Assembly: GCF_016495725.1 (NCBI RefSeq)
Contig: NZ_CP054705.1
Span: 3,782,001-3,846,000, forward strand
Length of the DNA: 64,000 bases
Direction of reading: 5' to 3'
Source: Salicibibacter cibarius
GTDB taxonomy: Bacteria; Bacillota; Bacilli; Bacillales; Marinococcaceae
Below are positions 34,493 to 43,532 of the stretch, one piece after another (within the stretch, counting starts at the first letter, position 1; every line of letters starts with the position of its first letter). The notes under the pieces were generated by a model. That model was not told where the DNA came from and searched no databases. It worked only from the letters and a program-made list of their open reading frames with translations. A program made the position numbers and the translations under genes.

Positions 34493-36151
34493 TTATGACC
34501 TAAACGTCTTACGCATGTCATCAATGGTTTTCCGATAGGCAACATACGGTTCATCGTCGCATTTTACATCAATCACGGTTGTTTTCCCGGATAGCAGTGC
34601 ATTTTCTAAAGTGGTCCGAAATCCTTCCCCGGTTTCAACGGTATATCCGTTGGCTCCCATTGCTTCTGCCATTTTTGCAAAATCCACCGTTCCGAGATCA
34701 GTTCCAATGACTTTCTCAGGATAATGCATCTCTTGATGCATACGAATCGTTCCGTACATTCGATTATTAAAGACGATACATATGACCGGTGCTTCTTCTC
34801 TTATCGACGTTTCAATTTCCTGCATCGTCATCATGAATCCTCCATCTCCGCATAAAGCAACGACAGGACGTTCCGGAGCGAAAAGCTTTGCCCCTACCGC
34901 TGCTGGCAGTCCATACCCCATTGCTCCATTTGCCGGACCAATAAAAGAGTTCGGGCGTTTCAAACGAAAAAGACCATTTACCCATGTAGCGTAATTCCCG
35001 GCATCATTCGTCAGAAGCGCTTCTTCGGGCAAGCGGTTATAAAGGGTTTCGACAACGGAAGTATAAATGGAGTCATCCCCTGGCTTTTCAACGATACGGT
35101 CGAAGGATCGTTTGCATGTCTGCAACCATTCTTCCCATGTTTGATTGCAGATCATTTCCGTAAAAGCTTCCAATGCCATTTTCAAGTCGGCAACGATGCC
35201 GAGATTCGGGGCATATACCTTGCCGATCGTATTAGGGTCAACGTCGACGTGGATGAGCGATTGTTCCCATCCAACAAGTGTATAGTCTTGTGACGTCGCT
35301 TCCGATAAGCGAGTCCCCAAAGCGATCACGAGATCCGCTTCCTGAAAATGTTTGACTAGTGAACGCGCAGCCCCTAGCCCCATGTGCCCCACATAATTCG
35401 GATGGTGGTTATCAATGAGATCTTGCCTGCGAAATCCTGCGATGACAGGAATGGAGTATTTTTCTGCAAAAAGGCGTAATGCTTCCTCGGCACCGGATAA
35501 TTGCACGCCTCCTCCGGCGATTACGACAGGCCGTTTTGATTGTTGCAACAATTCCCGGAATTTATCGGTTTCTTCTTTGGAAGGCGCCGGTTTTGGTTTA
35601 TGGGCAGCGGGTCCGAAGGTCATTAACGCTTCATCTTTAAGCATATCTTCCGGCAAAGAAACAAGCACAGGTCCCGGGCGTCCGGTTTGCGCGACACGAA
35701 ACGCTTTTTGCACCAACTCCGGTACACGCTGGGCATCGGTGATTTCTATCGTATCCTTCGCCAAATCATGAAAGCCACGATCAAAATCCACTTCTTGAAA
35801 ACCTTCTCTTCCCCGGAATTCTCTTTGTACCTGTCCAAGAAAAACAACAAGCGGTGTCGAGTCTTGATAGGCCGTATGTATGGCGATGGAAGCGTTTGTG
35901 GCTCCCACCCCCCGAGTGGCCATCACAACACCGGGCTTACCGCTCGCTTTTGCATACCCTTCCCCCATAAAACCTGCTCCGCCTTCATGGCGGTTCACGA
36001 CGAGCCGGATGGAGGTTTGATGTTCCAAGGCATCCAACACGGCAAGAAAACTTTCGCCGGGCACCGTGAAGACGTGCTCCACCCCTTCTATTTGCATACA
36101 TTCAACGACCGCTTCTCCGCCTGACATTGTTTTTTGATACCGTGTTTTCAT
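34493..36151 (-). CDS. Thiamine-diphosphate enzyme, acetolactate synthase large-subunit-like
   Basis: A 552-residue TPP-dependent enzyme of the IlvB/benzoylformate decarboxylase superfamily. The N-terminal PYR domain has the catalytic Glu56 in VVNRHEGGAGFMGEGYA; the C-terminal PP domain has the TPP/Mg motif CGDGGFMMTMQE...FNNRMYGT. A central Rossmann-like domain holds KRPVVIAGGGVQLSG. No small regulatory subunit or ilvC adjoins, so a role in branched-chain synthesis is doubtful. Context with an aminopeptidase and a saccharopine-type dehydrogenase hints at oxo-acid or amino-acid breakdown. The ATG follows GAAGGGGAATG and begins within the end of the DUF3870 gene's leader. Confidence 0.82.
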   Translation of the reverse strand: MKTRYQKTMSGGEAVVECMQIEGVEHVFTVPGESFLAVLDALEHQTSIRLVVNRHEGGAGFMGEGYAKASGKPGVVMATRGVGATNASIAIHTAYQDSTPLVVFLGQVQREFRGREGFQEVDFDRGFHDLAKDTIEITDAQRVPELVQKAFRVAQTGRPGPVLVSLPEDMLKDEALMTFGPAAHKPKPAPSKEETDKFRELLQQSKRPVVIAGGGVQLSGAEEALRLFAEKYSIPVIAGFRRQDLIDNHHPNYVGHMGLGAARSLVKHFQEADLVIALGTRLSEATSQDYTLVGWEQSLIHVDVDPNTIGKVYAPNLGIVADLKMALEAFTEMICNQTWEEWLQTCKRSFDRIVEKPGDDSIYTSVVETLYNRLPEEALLTNDAGNYATWVNGLFRLKRPNSFIGPANGAMGYGLPAAVGAKLFAPERPVVALCGDGGFMMTMQEIETSIREEAPVICIVFNNRMYGTIRMHQEMHYPEKVIGTDLGTVDFAKMAEAMGANGYTVETGEGFRTTLENALLSGKTTVIDVKCDDEPYVAYRKTIDDMRKTFRS

Positions 36152-36155
36152 CTCA

Positions 36156-36479
36156 TCATTCCCCTTCCTGCATGGACTCGTATTGACGATGCAAATCGTG
36201 GACAGCGGCGAGCAATGCGCTCGTCGCTTTCCCTTTATATTGACGGCGGATTAATGCTTCCGCTTCAGCTAAACCCGTCTTTAAACTAATGCCTTTTAAA
36301 AGGTCATGGATGTATTGACGACCGTGATCGGTCGCCAACGTACAGGAAGCTTCCAAAATAACTCCATGTTTTCGGTCCACTTCCGCCGTGATTGTCAGTG
36401 TATCAAAGACGCTTTTGGCCGCCATCCCTTGCGGAAGATTCGCATGTCCGGCAATAAAGCACGTATGTTCATTAGCCAT
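36156..36479 (-). CDS. DUF3870-like protein
   Basis: A soluble 107-residue protein: CFIAGHANLPQGMAAKSVFDTLTITAEVDRKHGVILEASCTLATDHGRQYIHDLLKG (shown only as key parts: GHANLPQG, EASCTLATD, LLKG) matches the DUF3870 pattern as I know it. Function unknown. It sits four bases before the TPP-enzyme gene and 13 bases after pepA on the same strand, so it is part of the same transcript. Confidence 0.65.
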   Translation of the reverse strand: MANEHTCFIAGHANLPQGMAAKSVFDTLTITAEVDRKHGVILEASCTLATDHGRQYIHDLLKGISLKTGLAEAEALIRRQYKGKATSALLAAVHDLHRQYESMQEGE

Positions 36480-36492
36480 CGTTCACAGCCCC

Positions 36493-37998
36493 CTAAAAAT
36501 TTGATTGCCGGGCGAATGTTGCAAGGGTTCTAACCATGACCCCAGTGCCACCTTTAGGCCCCATCGGCGTCTCGCGTTCTACATACGCGGTACCGGCAAC
36601 ATCCAAATGGATCCACGGGGTTTCGTGAATAAATGCGCCAATAAAAAGCCCCGCCGTAATGGTGCCTGCTTCCCGTCCTGGGGAATTGTTTAAATCGGCC
36701 ACATCGCTCGAACGTACCATTTCTTCATAACGCGGATGTGTCGGAAAACGCCAAACCGACTCCCCTGCTTCTTCCGCACTCTTTTCAAACGTTTCATATA
36801 GGGCGTCGTTATTGGAGAGCGCTCCGGTCACTACATCCCCCAATGCAACGACACATGCGCCAGTCAATGTTGATATATCGGCGATTGTATCCGCACCCAG
36901 GTGCCTTGCATAAGCCACACCATCCGCAAGGATCAACCGTCCTTCTGCATCTGTATTGTTCACCTCGATCGTCTGGCCATCAAACGTTTGTAGCACATCT
37001 CCCGGCTTCATTGCCGATCCATTTATGAGATTTTCGGTCGCAGGAATGATGGCGATCACGTTTTTTTGCGGTTGCATTTGTCCGATCGCTTCAAAAGCGC
37101 CGAGCACGGCTGCCGCTCCGCCCATATCCGATTTCATCGTTTTCATCCCGTGGCCAGGTTTAATCGAGTACCCGCCGGAATCAAAGGTGATTCCTTTCCC
37201 TACAAGTGCCAACGGATTCTCCCACGTCTCCTCTCCTTGATAACGCAAGATAATCATTTGCGCCGGATGGTCCGACCCGCGATTGACCGCGAGTAACGCA
37301 TGCATCCCCAAAGAACGCAGTTCATTAATGTCGAGAATCTCAGCCGATATCTTTTCATGTCGGTGAGCCAATGCCTCTGCTTCCTCTGCCAATGCGACAG
37401 GTGGCAAGTCATTGGCAGGGAGGTTGACGAGTGTCCGTGCCAGGTTTACCCCTTGGCCAAACGCCCGACCTCGATGGATCCCCGCTCGCACTGCTTCCGA
37501 CTCGCCATTTTGTACGTAAATCGTATACGCATAACGCCGTTGCTCTTCTTTTTTCGTTTTATAAGTGTCAAAACGGTAAGAGGCTGTTAATACCGCGTCC
37601 GACAACGCCTGCGTGGCAACTTCCTCTCCAAAACTTACAGATTCATCGCAAAAGGTGTCCAGTAATACACCGATCTTCGTTGCTTTTTGCTCATGCACAG
37701 CTTTCACCGCGGCGCCGAACGCTTCCTTCAAGCCAGCCAATGTGAGGCTGTCGCGTGTACCAAGACCAACGAAAATCAACTGTTGGAGCGTTTCACCTTC
37801 ATCCAAAACAGCCATGTTGGTTACCTTTGTTTTTTTTGTCGCGATAGCTCCATCGGTCCATTGTCTGTTCAATGCCGCGAACATTGATTTGTTCCCTTTT
37901 TCCAGTTCTTCCGGGAGCCCGTCATCTTCTTCGCGCACACCGACAACAAGAATCTGATCACTGCTTTTTTTTGACCATTTCTTTTCGACAGCCAACAT
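36493..37998 (-). CDS. pepA: Leucyl aminopeptidase PepA (M17)
   Basis: A two-zinc cytosolic aminopeptidase of 501 residues. The C-terminal catalytic domain holds LVGKGITFDSGGYSIKPG, MKSDMGGAAAVLGA and NTDAEGRLILADG, which supply metal ligands and the catalytic Lys and Arg. I use ATG 37998 (MLAVEKKWSKK), with GGAGG seven bases upstream. It opens the four-gene unit ending with the saccharopine-dehydrogenase-like gene. Confidence 0.93.
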   Translation of the reverse strand: MLAVEKKWSKKSSDQILVVGVREEDDGLPEELEKGNKSMFAALNRQWTDGAIATKKTKVTNMAVLDEGETLQQLIFVGLGTRDSLTLAGLKEAFGAAVKAVHEQKATKIGVLLDTFCDESVSFGEEVATQALSDAVLTASYRFDTYKTKKEEQRRYAYTIYVQNGESEAVRAGIHRGRAFGQGVNLARTLVNLPANDLPPVALAEEAEALAHRHEKISAEILDINELRSLGMHALLAVNRGSDHPAQMIILRYQGEETWENPLALVGKGITFDSGGYSIKPGHGMKTMKSDMGGAAAVLGAFEAIGQMQPQKNVIAIIPATENLINGSAMKPGDVLQTFDGQTIEVNNTDAEGRLILADGVAYARHLGADTIADISTLTGACVVALGDVVTGALSNNDALYETFEKSAEEAGESVWRFPTHPRYEEMVRSSDVADLNNSPGREAGTITAGLFIGAFIHETPWIHLDVAGTAYVERETPMGPKGGTGVMVRTLATFARQSNF

Positions 37999-38050
37999 GT
38001 TCCCGCCTCCGTTCTTTCCCATTTCTGTTCACCAATCAATAGGATCTCCC

Positions 38051-39238
38051 TTAAATAATACCTTCTTTTCTGAGCACCTGTAAACTTTCTTCGTCCAAAC
38101 CCAGTTCTCCTGCCAATACCTCTTCCGTATTTGCTCCCAGTACGGGAGGCGCTTGATCGATAGACAACGTTTCCCCGTTTGCCCGGATAGGATTTCGTAC
38201 GAATGTCGTTTCCCCCAATGTCTCATGCTCTCCCGTCTGAACCATTTCACGATGTCGGACTTGAGGATGGTCGAATACCTGCTCAATGTTATTCACAGCT
38301 CCGCATGGAACGCCGTGATTGGTTAGCTGTTCTTCCCATTCCGCCGCTGGTCTTTGCGAAAAGGCATCTTCAAGGAAAGAGCGGAGTTCATCACGGTGTT
38401 CGATGCGGTCACGGTTCGTCGTGAAGCGCTCGTCGTCCGCCCACTCCGGATGCCCCATCACCTTTGCCACTTCCGCGAACATCCGGTCATTTCCGGCAGC
38501 GATCATAATTGGGTCATCGACGCACTGGAATGTTTCGTACGGTGTTATATTCCCGTGGGCATTACCCATTCGATCGGTAATATGATTTTTTAAAAGATAA
38601 CTGCTTGCAACATTGGCAAGGGAACTGACTTGCACATCCAAAAGAGAGAGGTCTACATGTTGCGCCTTTTGCTCCCTGTCGCGCACTCTTAAAGCTCCCA
38701 ATAAACTTATCGCCACATAATGGGACGTCATAATATCCGCGACAGGAATCCCTACCCGCGTCGGTTCACCATCCTGCTGCCCCGTGACATCCATTAATCC
38801 ACTGACCGCTTGAATAACGGGATCATATCCCGGATGCTTATGCATGGGACCGGTTTGTCCGTATCCGGTAATGGAACAAAGAATGATGTCCGGTTTAATC
38901 ATTTTTAACCGTTCATAGCCAAGGCCGAGACGATCTAACGTTCCGGTTTTAAAATTCTCTACTACAATATCAGCGGTTCTGACAAGCTCTTCAAAAATTT
39001 CCCGACCTTTTTCTGTTTTTAAATGCAGCGTCATCGAGCGTTTATTCCGATTGGCAGCCATATAGTAAGTACTTTCGTCACCGACAAACGGATACCAATG
39101 ACGAATATCATCGCTTCCACCAGGTTGTTCCACTCGCAAAACATCGGCACCCATATCGGCAAGAAGCATCGTTCCCAGCGGACCAGCAAGCACACGCGAC
39201 AAATCCAGCACTTTTACCCCTGTTAATGCGTTCTCCAT
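38051..39238 (-). CDS. Class III (CaiB/BaiF) CoA-transferase
   Basis: A 395-residue family III CoA-transferase, which moves CoA from a donor such as succinyl-CoA to a carboxylic acid through an aspartyl-CoA intermediate. Motifs are VKVLDLSRVLAGPLGTMLLADMGADV at the N-terminus (in parts), NRNKRSMTLHL and GYGQTGPMHKHPGYDP. The catalytic Asp is expected in VDLSLLDVQVSSL. It lies after an acyl-CoA dehydrogenase gene on the same strand, with a hairpin in the 70-base gap. The pair could handle a dicarboxylic acid such as glutarate, but this is inference. Confidence 0.87.
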   Translation of the reverse strand: MENALTGVKVLDLSRVLAGPLGTMLLADMGADVLRVEQPGGSDDIRHWYPFVGDESTYYMAANRNKRSMTLHLKTEKGREIFEELVRTADIVVENFKTGTLDRLGLGYERLKMIKPDIILCSITGYGQTGPMHKHPGYDPVIQAVSGLMDVTGQQDGEPTRVGIPVADIMTSHYVAISLLGALRVRDREQKAQHVDLSLLDVQVSSLANVASSYLLKNHITDRMGNAHGNITPYETFQCVDDPIMIAAGNDRMFAEVAKVMGHPEWADDERFTTNRDRIEHRDELRSFLEDAFSQRPAAEWEEQLTNHGVPCGAVNNIEQVFDHPQVRHREMVQTGEHETLGETTFVRNPIRANGETLSIDQAPPVLGANTEEVLAGELGLDEESLQVLRKEGII

Positions 39239-39265
39239 TTTGAATCTCCTTCCTCATATTGAAAG

Positions 39266-39297
39266 AAAGCGCCGGCTCTCATCACGAACGGCCGGCG
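39266..39297 (-). terminator. Hairpin after the acyl-CoA dehydrogenase gene
   Basis: GCGCCGGC and GCCGGCGC flank a 15-base loop. On the minus strand the stem runs into TTTCTTTC. It may partially separate the dehydrogenase and CoA-transferase transcripts. Confidence 0.7.
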
Positions 39298-39310
39298 CTT
39301 TTCCCTTTAT

Positions 39311-40507
39311 TTATTCCTCAAAAGGCCACGCAGGCAGCATTTTTCTTAATGGCTTATCTTCCGTTTCCCCAAGGGCATAGCGGGCCTGCATCACGGTATG
39401 AATCTCTCTTGTCCCTTCATAGATCACCGGGGCTTTGGAATTTCGCAAGTAACGCTCAACCGGATATTCATTGGAATAGCCATAAGCCCCATGGACTTGC
39501 ACCGCGTCGTTGGCTGCTTCATTGGCAAAATTGCAGGCTTGCCATTTTGCCAGCGACGTCTCACGCGTATTTCGGACGCCTTTGTTTTTAAGCTCACCTG
39601 CTTTGAATACGAGCAACCGGCTCATTTGCAAACCGGCTTCCATTTTTGCAATCATTTGTTGAACAAGTTGGTGCTTGCCGATTTCTTTTCCAAACGTTTT
39701 ACGTTCATGACAGTACGCAACAGATGCTTCCAAACTCGCCATGATTAATCCGCATGCGCCTGCAGCTACCGTGAAGCGGCCGTTATCCAAGGCTGACATG
39801 GCAATCTTAAACCCTTCGCCTTCTTCACCGAGTAAATTTTCTTTCGGCACTTTCACGTCATCGAAGAAAATTTCTCCGGTATTTCCTGCGCGAATGCCCA
39901 ACTTCCCTTTGATTGCTTTCGAACTAAACCCTTCCCACTCCCGTTCCACGATAAAGGCGGAAATGCTGTTGTGTTTCCCTTCTTTTTCCCCTGTATAAGC
40001 AAAAACGAGGAAATAATCGGCCACGTCACATAAGGAAATCCACGTTTTGGAACCGTTCAGGATGTAATAATCGCCTTCTTTTTTGGCAGTGCTATTCATC
40101 GCGGCCACATCTGAGCCCGCGTTCGGTTCCGTTAATCCGAATGCTCCGACTTTTTCCCCGGATGCAAGGGGTTTTAAGTACTTTTGCTTTTGCTCTTCCG
40201 ATCCCCATTGCAGAATCGTCATGCTGTTCAAACCGGTGTGGACCGAAGCTGCAGTCCGAAAGGTTGTATCTCCTCGCTCCAGTTCTTCACAAACGATGGC
40301 AAGCGTATTATAATCCATGCCACTGCCGCCATATTTTTCAGGAATACAAATCCCCATCAAACCGAGTTCTGCCATCTTATCCAAAATGCTATGTTCAAAA
40401 TGCCCGTTTGCATCCCACTCGGCAATATTCGGCATAATCTCGTCATCGACAAATTGGCGGACGGTTTTCTGTACCATTTGCTGTTCTTCCGTTAATGAAA
40501 AATCCAC
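39311..40507 (-). CDS. Acyl-CoA dehydrogenase
   Basis: A 398-residue FAD flavoenzyme that introduces a trans-2 double bond into an acyl-CoA, passing electrons to ETF. It has FGLTEPNAGSDVAAM and GSKTWISL for FAD and substrate, RKTFGKEIGKHQLVQ and the AYGYSNEYPVERYLRN segment, and the catalytic Glu364 in VIYEGTREIH. Glu at this place fits short/medium-chain, glutaryl- and isobutyryl-type enzymes. ETF genes are absent here. A CoA-transferase gene follows. Confidence 0.9.
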   Translation of the reverse strand: MDFSLTEEQQMVQKTVRQFVDDEIMPNIAEWDANGHFEHSILDKMAELGLMGICIPEKYGGSGMDYNTLAIVCEELERGDTTFRTAASVHTGLNSMTILQWGSEEQKQKYLKPLASGEKVGAFGLTEPNAGSDVAAMNSTAKKEGDYYILNGSKTWISLCDVADYFLVFAYTGEKEGKHNSISAFIVEREWEGFSSKAIKGKLGIRAGNTGEIFFDDVKVPKENLLGEEGEGFKIAMSALDNGRFTVAAGACGLIMASLEASVAYCHERKTFGKEIGKHQLVQQMIAKMEAGLQMSRLLVFKAGELKNKGVRNTRETSLAKWQACNFANEAANDAVQVHGAYGYSNEYPVERYLRNSKAPVIYEGTREIHTVMQARYALGETEDKPLRKMLPAWPFEE

Positions 40508-40544
40508 GCTTCCTCCACCTCTCCCTATATCATCATTTAGAACC

Positions 40545-40584
40545 TAAAAAAGCCAGTCTACTCCCCGAGAGTAAACTGGCTTTT
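40545..40584. terminator. Hairpin upstream of the acyl-CoA dehydrogenase start
   Basis: AAAAAGCCAGT..TA and TA..ACTGGCTTTT make a good bidirectional terminator-like stem. No gene ends here on either strand, so it may be a leftover from a lost gene. Confidence 0.6.
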
Positions 40585-40831
40585 AACCTTAGAACCCATC
40601 CGGGTATGAACGGGATAAGATCTTAACAGTTCTTGTTCAAGAGTCTATCATTGAAAACGGTTTCCGTCAATACGAGGGAGTTATGAGCTTATTGAGCTGT
40701 ACCGCATAAAAACAAGCCCAGGACGAGGTTCAAGTTCATGCCTTGTTTTTTTTGCTTATTATGCTCCCAACGCTGCGAAACCCTATGGAAAGATGAAAAG
40801 GACGTTGAGCATATCGTGTTTTGTTGCATTT
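40585..40831. other. Gene-free interval
   Basis: No supported ORF. Short frames on the minus strand run into the repeat array and have no ribosome site. Together with the array, 40585-41259 is the longest gene-free interval in this part of the window. Confidence 0.5.
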
Positions 40832-41055
40832 GCGGACTCATTTGGCGCTCGACAAACATTATAAGTCCGCAAACCCTCATTTTGAAGACTCATATGGATA
40901 CGGAGCAATGCTAAGAGTCCGCTAAACCAGATCCTGAGGACTCGTATGGTCCCCGAGCAACACATAGAGTCCTATAAACCTTATCCTGAGGACCCTCATG
41001 GATCATACCCAGCACATTGAGTCCTCACAACCCTATCTCGAGGGCTAATCTGATG
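40832..41055. repeat. 52-bp tandem array, family D (4 units plus partial)
   Basis: Units start at 40832 (GCGGACTC), 40884 (GAAGACTC), 40936 (GAGGACTC), 40988 (GAGGACCC) and 41040 (GAGGGCT), four exact 52-bp steps. Each has a dyad GGACTC...GAGTCC of about 35 bp and then CTATAAACC-type linker ending ATCCT. Between the acyl-CoA dehydrogenase and dapF genes. Confidence 0.92.
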
Positions 41056-41259
41056 TTAAGCATTGGCATTTCCCTTTCATCATGTCAGTGGGCATTTTAT
41101 GCTTTGGATTCAATATTTCGTGAATGATACTGTTGAACGCCGCTATGCCTATGATTGATGTTGGAATTGGGGGATTTATTTTCGACTTGATCTTATTCTT
41201 TGCACGGGAAGCGCTCTGTGACAGCGTAATTATCTGTTCATCAAACGTTTAATTAAACG

Positions 41260-42126
41260 TCACGCCGGAAAGTACGTACCCGTACAGACGGTGACTGCCG
41301 GTCCTTTCATCCACACGTGATCATCTTTCGACGACCAATGGATCGTTAAATCACCGCCCGGAAGGTGGACGGTAATCGCTTCGTCTTTTTTTGCTTCCCC
41401 ATTCAAAACCGCCGCCACAACCGCCGCGCAAGCACCGGTTCCGCACGCTTGCGTGACACCGCTGCCACGTTCCCACACGGCAAAATCTATTTCCGACGTA
41501 TTTTTCATGGAAATAAATTCCACGTTTGTACCTTCCGGAAAAAGGTCTGCTTTCTCTACGAGAGGGCCTACGGATTCCACCGGGGCATCCGCAAAGTTGT
41601 CCACGAAAAATACGGCATGAGGATTACCCATGGAGACAGCGGTGAATGTGTAATCGTTCCCATTGATAGGTTCCGTCGCATCGATGACATGCGCCTCGAG
41701 GGCGCCGCCCTTGCCGCGCATCGGTACTTCTTTTCGTTTAAGCCGGGGGACGCCCATATCCACCGTTACTTCAGAAACCTTCCCCTCTTCATCAAGATGG
41801 ACCTGAGATTCAACGATCGCTCCAAACGTTTCAATGGAAAAATTCGCTTGTTCAACATGTTGTTGCTCATAAGCGTATTTGGAGACGCAGCGCAAACCAT
41901 TCCCGCAATTTTTTGCTTCAGAACCATCGCTGTTAAACACGCGCATTCGCACATCCGCAACGTTCGAAGGAAGAATGAGAATCAGACCGTCCGAGCCAAT
42001 TCCCGTGTAGGGATTGGCCACTTCGGACGCTAAATCGGGCAAACACTCCTCATCCGGAATTTTTTCTCTGAAGCCATCTACATAAATATAGCTATTTCCA
42101 AGCCCGTGCATTTTCGTAAACTTCAC
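41260..42126 (-). CDS. dapF: Diaminopimelate epimerase
   Basis: DapF converts LL- to meso-diaminopimelate for lysine and peptidoglycan. The 288-residue protein starts MKFTKMHGLGNSYIYVD and has the two catalytic cysteines, Cys74 in NCGNGLRC and Cys228 in TQACGTGACA. The preceding gene (42140-42379) ends 13 bases away on the same strand. Confidence 0.96.
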   Translation of the reverse strand: MKFTKMHGLGNSYIYVDGFREKIPDEECLPDLASEVANPYTGIGSDGLILILPSNVADVRMRVFNSDGSEAKNCGNGLRCVSKYAYEQQHVEQANFSIETFGAIVESQVHLDEEGKVSEVTVDMGVPRLKRKEVPMRGKGGALEAHVIDATEPINGNDYTFTAVSMGNPHAVFFVDNFADAPVESVGPLVEKADLFPEGTNVEFISMKNTSEIDFAVWERGSGVTQACGTGACAAVVAAVLNGEAKKDEAITVHLPGGDLTIHWSSKDDHVWMKGPAVTVCTGTYFPA

Positions 42127-42139
42127 CGTTCGTCCACCC

Positions 42140-42379
42140 TCACTTTCGCAACCGCTCCGTCGCCCAAAGATAATCGTTATCCGCCTCTGCGATCGTTATT
42201 TTATAATGGCAACAAGGCATAATAATGTCGGTTTTCACCCCATCAAATGCATCGTCCAATTGTTCTTTTTTCATATAGGTAAGTACATTTTCAGCGCCAC
42301 AATTCGGACATTCGTCAAAATAAATATCATCTTGAATCCGTTCATACGGCCAAGTATTTTCGAAAGGAAGCAATTTCAT
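42140..42379 (-). CDS. Small zinc-ribbon-like protein upstream of dapF
   Basis: A 79-residue soluble protein starting MKLLPFENTWPYERI. CPNCG (about 24-28) and a later PCCHYK could form a zinc site. GGAGG lies eight bases before the ATG at 42379. Likely co-transcribed with dapF. Family not recognised, though the sequence looks conserved in type (no low complexity, good coding character). Confidence 0.6.
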   Translation of the reverse strand: MKLLPFENTWPYERIQDDIYFDECPNCGAENVLTYMKKEQLDDAFDGVKTDIIMPCCHYKITIAEADNDYLWATERLRK

Positions 42380-42550
42380 CACGATTTCCTCCTTCCTGTC
42401 AGTATAGCGTAATAGTCACTGACGTCAATCATTTCGTGTCTTATTTCCCGGGAAATAGTAGAGATTTGTATAAATACGTCTGTTCACACAGCTACTTTTT
42501 TCTTTTTATATTCACACGTACTGCGACATATTCATAGTTTTCTGTCGTAA

Positions 42551-42597
42551 AAAAAGCACGCATGTACAGGGCTGCCACTCTGAACACACGTGCTTCA
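42551..42597 (-). terminator. yuzB terminator
   Basis: AAGCACG...CGTGCTT with an inner GTACAGGG/ TCTGAAC region; the minus-strand side runs into a T7 tract, just after the yuzB stop. Confidence 0.75.
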
Positions 42598-42600
42598 AAT

Positions 42601-42837
42601 CTATATCATGCCTTCTTCTTCAAGAAAAGAATAAATATTGGCGAGCAGATCATCACTATCTGCGCCGGTGATCACTTCACCGTCCACAAGTGCGTAGTCA
42701 TTTTCGGCACAAGTCGTGCAAAATCCTAGGCATCCATATTCGACGACTTCCAAGCCCGGATCCTTTTCTAATGCTTCCAGCACAGGATGGGTTCCGCTAG
42801 CCAAGTTACTGACACAGAACTCGACAATGGGAAACAT
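42601..42837 (-). CDS. yuzB: YuzB-family (DUF1450) small cysteine protein
   Basis: A 78-residue protein beginning MFPIVEFCVSNLASG, with VEYGCLGFCTTCAENDYALVDGE: a cysteine pattern (C near 8, then CLGFCTTC) like thioredoxin-like [2Fe-2S] ferredoxins. AAAGGTGA favours the ATG at 42837 over the GTG at 42846. Function unknown. Next to yutJ and yuzD as in B. subtilis. Confidence 0.85.
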   Translation of the reverse strand: MFPIVEFCVSNLASGTHPVLEALEKDPGLEVVEYGCLGFCTTCAENDYALVDGEVITGADSDDLLANIYSFLEEEGMI

Positions 42838-43005
42838 TTCTCTCACCTTTCCTGTTCAAACTCCCATCAGCTTGTATGACACATTCCATTGTTATGGTAG
42901 CTTTTTTCCGTGTCATCGTCAATAGAACAGGCTTATACCAAGCAGTGTGTCCGGTGCTTCTCGAAGTAGCGCTTTCTACGTTCAGTGGATACATTTTGAT
43001 CACAA

Positions 43006-43161
43006 GTAATCCCTCAGACCGAGGTCGAACTGCTCCGAGAGGAACAAAAGATGTATAGTAATCCCTCAAACGGAGGTCGGTCTGCTACGAGAGGAACAAG
43101 AGTGGCTAAGTAATCCCTCAAACGAGATCGAACTGCTCCGAGGGGAACAAATGAAACTAAG
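43006..43161. repeat. 52-bp tandem array, family A (3 units)
   Basis: GTAATCCCTC at 43006, 43058 and 43110, exactly 52 bp apart. Units carry CGGAG...CTCCG inside CCTC...GAGG, then GGAACAA. Lies between the divergent yuzB and yutJ genes, about 370 bases upstream of yutJ. Confidence 0.93.
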
Positions 43162-43532
43162 TTCGGGGAATTACTTCTCATTTCCGAGAAAGACGTACCT
43201 CAGTTCGATCAATAAATTGTTGTACATTGACTTTACCCTGCTTACACCGAGCTTGCGCCATTTATTCTACACCCCATTCACCTCCTTCATTTTACCTAAA
43301 ATTAACATTATTTTACTTTATAAAGTGCGTTGGCCACTTCATCAGATTTCTCCCTTTTCTTCACAACACTCTTTCTTTTTGTGTAAGTGCACACGATTGT
43401 TGTCTTCTATCCACTTAATCGTTATAATTTAAAGAGTGTGTTCATGAACGTCTCACATCAATACTTTTGCTTTTGGGTATATTTTGTAACACTAAGCGAA
43501 CTCGTGCATTTTTATCAAAGGAGTCCATAAGC
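43162..43532. promoter_or_regulatory. Upstream region of yutJ
   Basis: AT-rich, no supported gene. It must hold the yutJ promoter. AAAGGAG at 43518-43524 is the ribosome binding site that fixes the ATG at 43533. Confidence 0.5.

Noticed and set aside
40689-40965. Short minus-strand ORFs upstream of the family D array
   Set aside because: They overlap repeat units and have no ribosome site.
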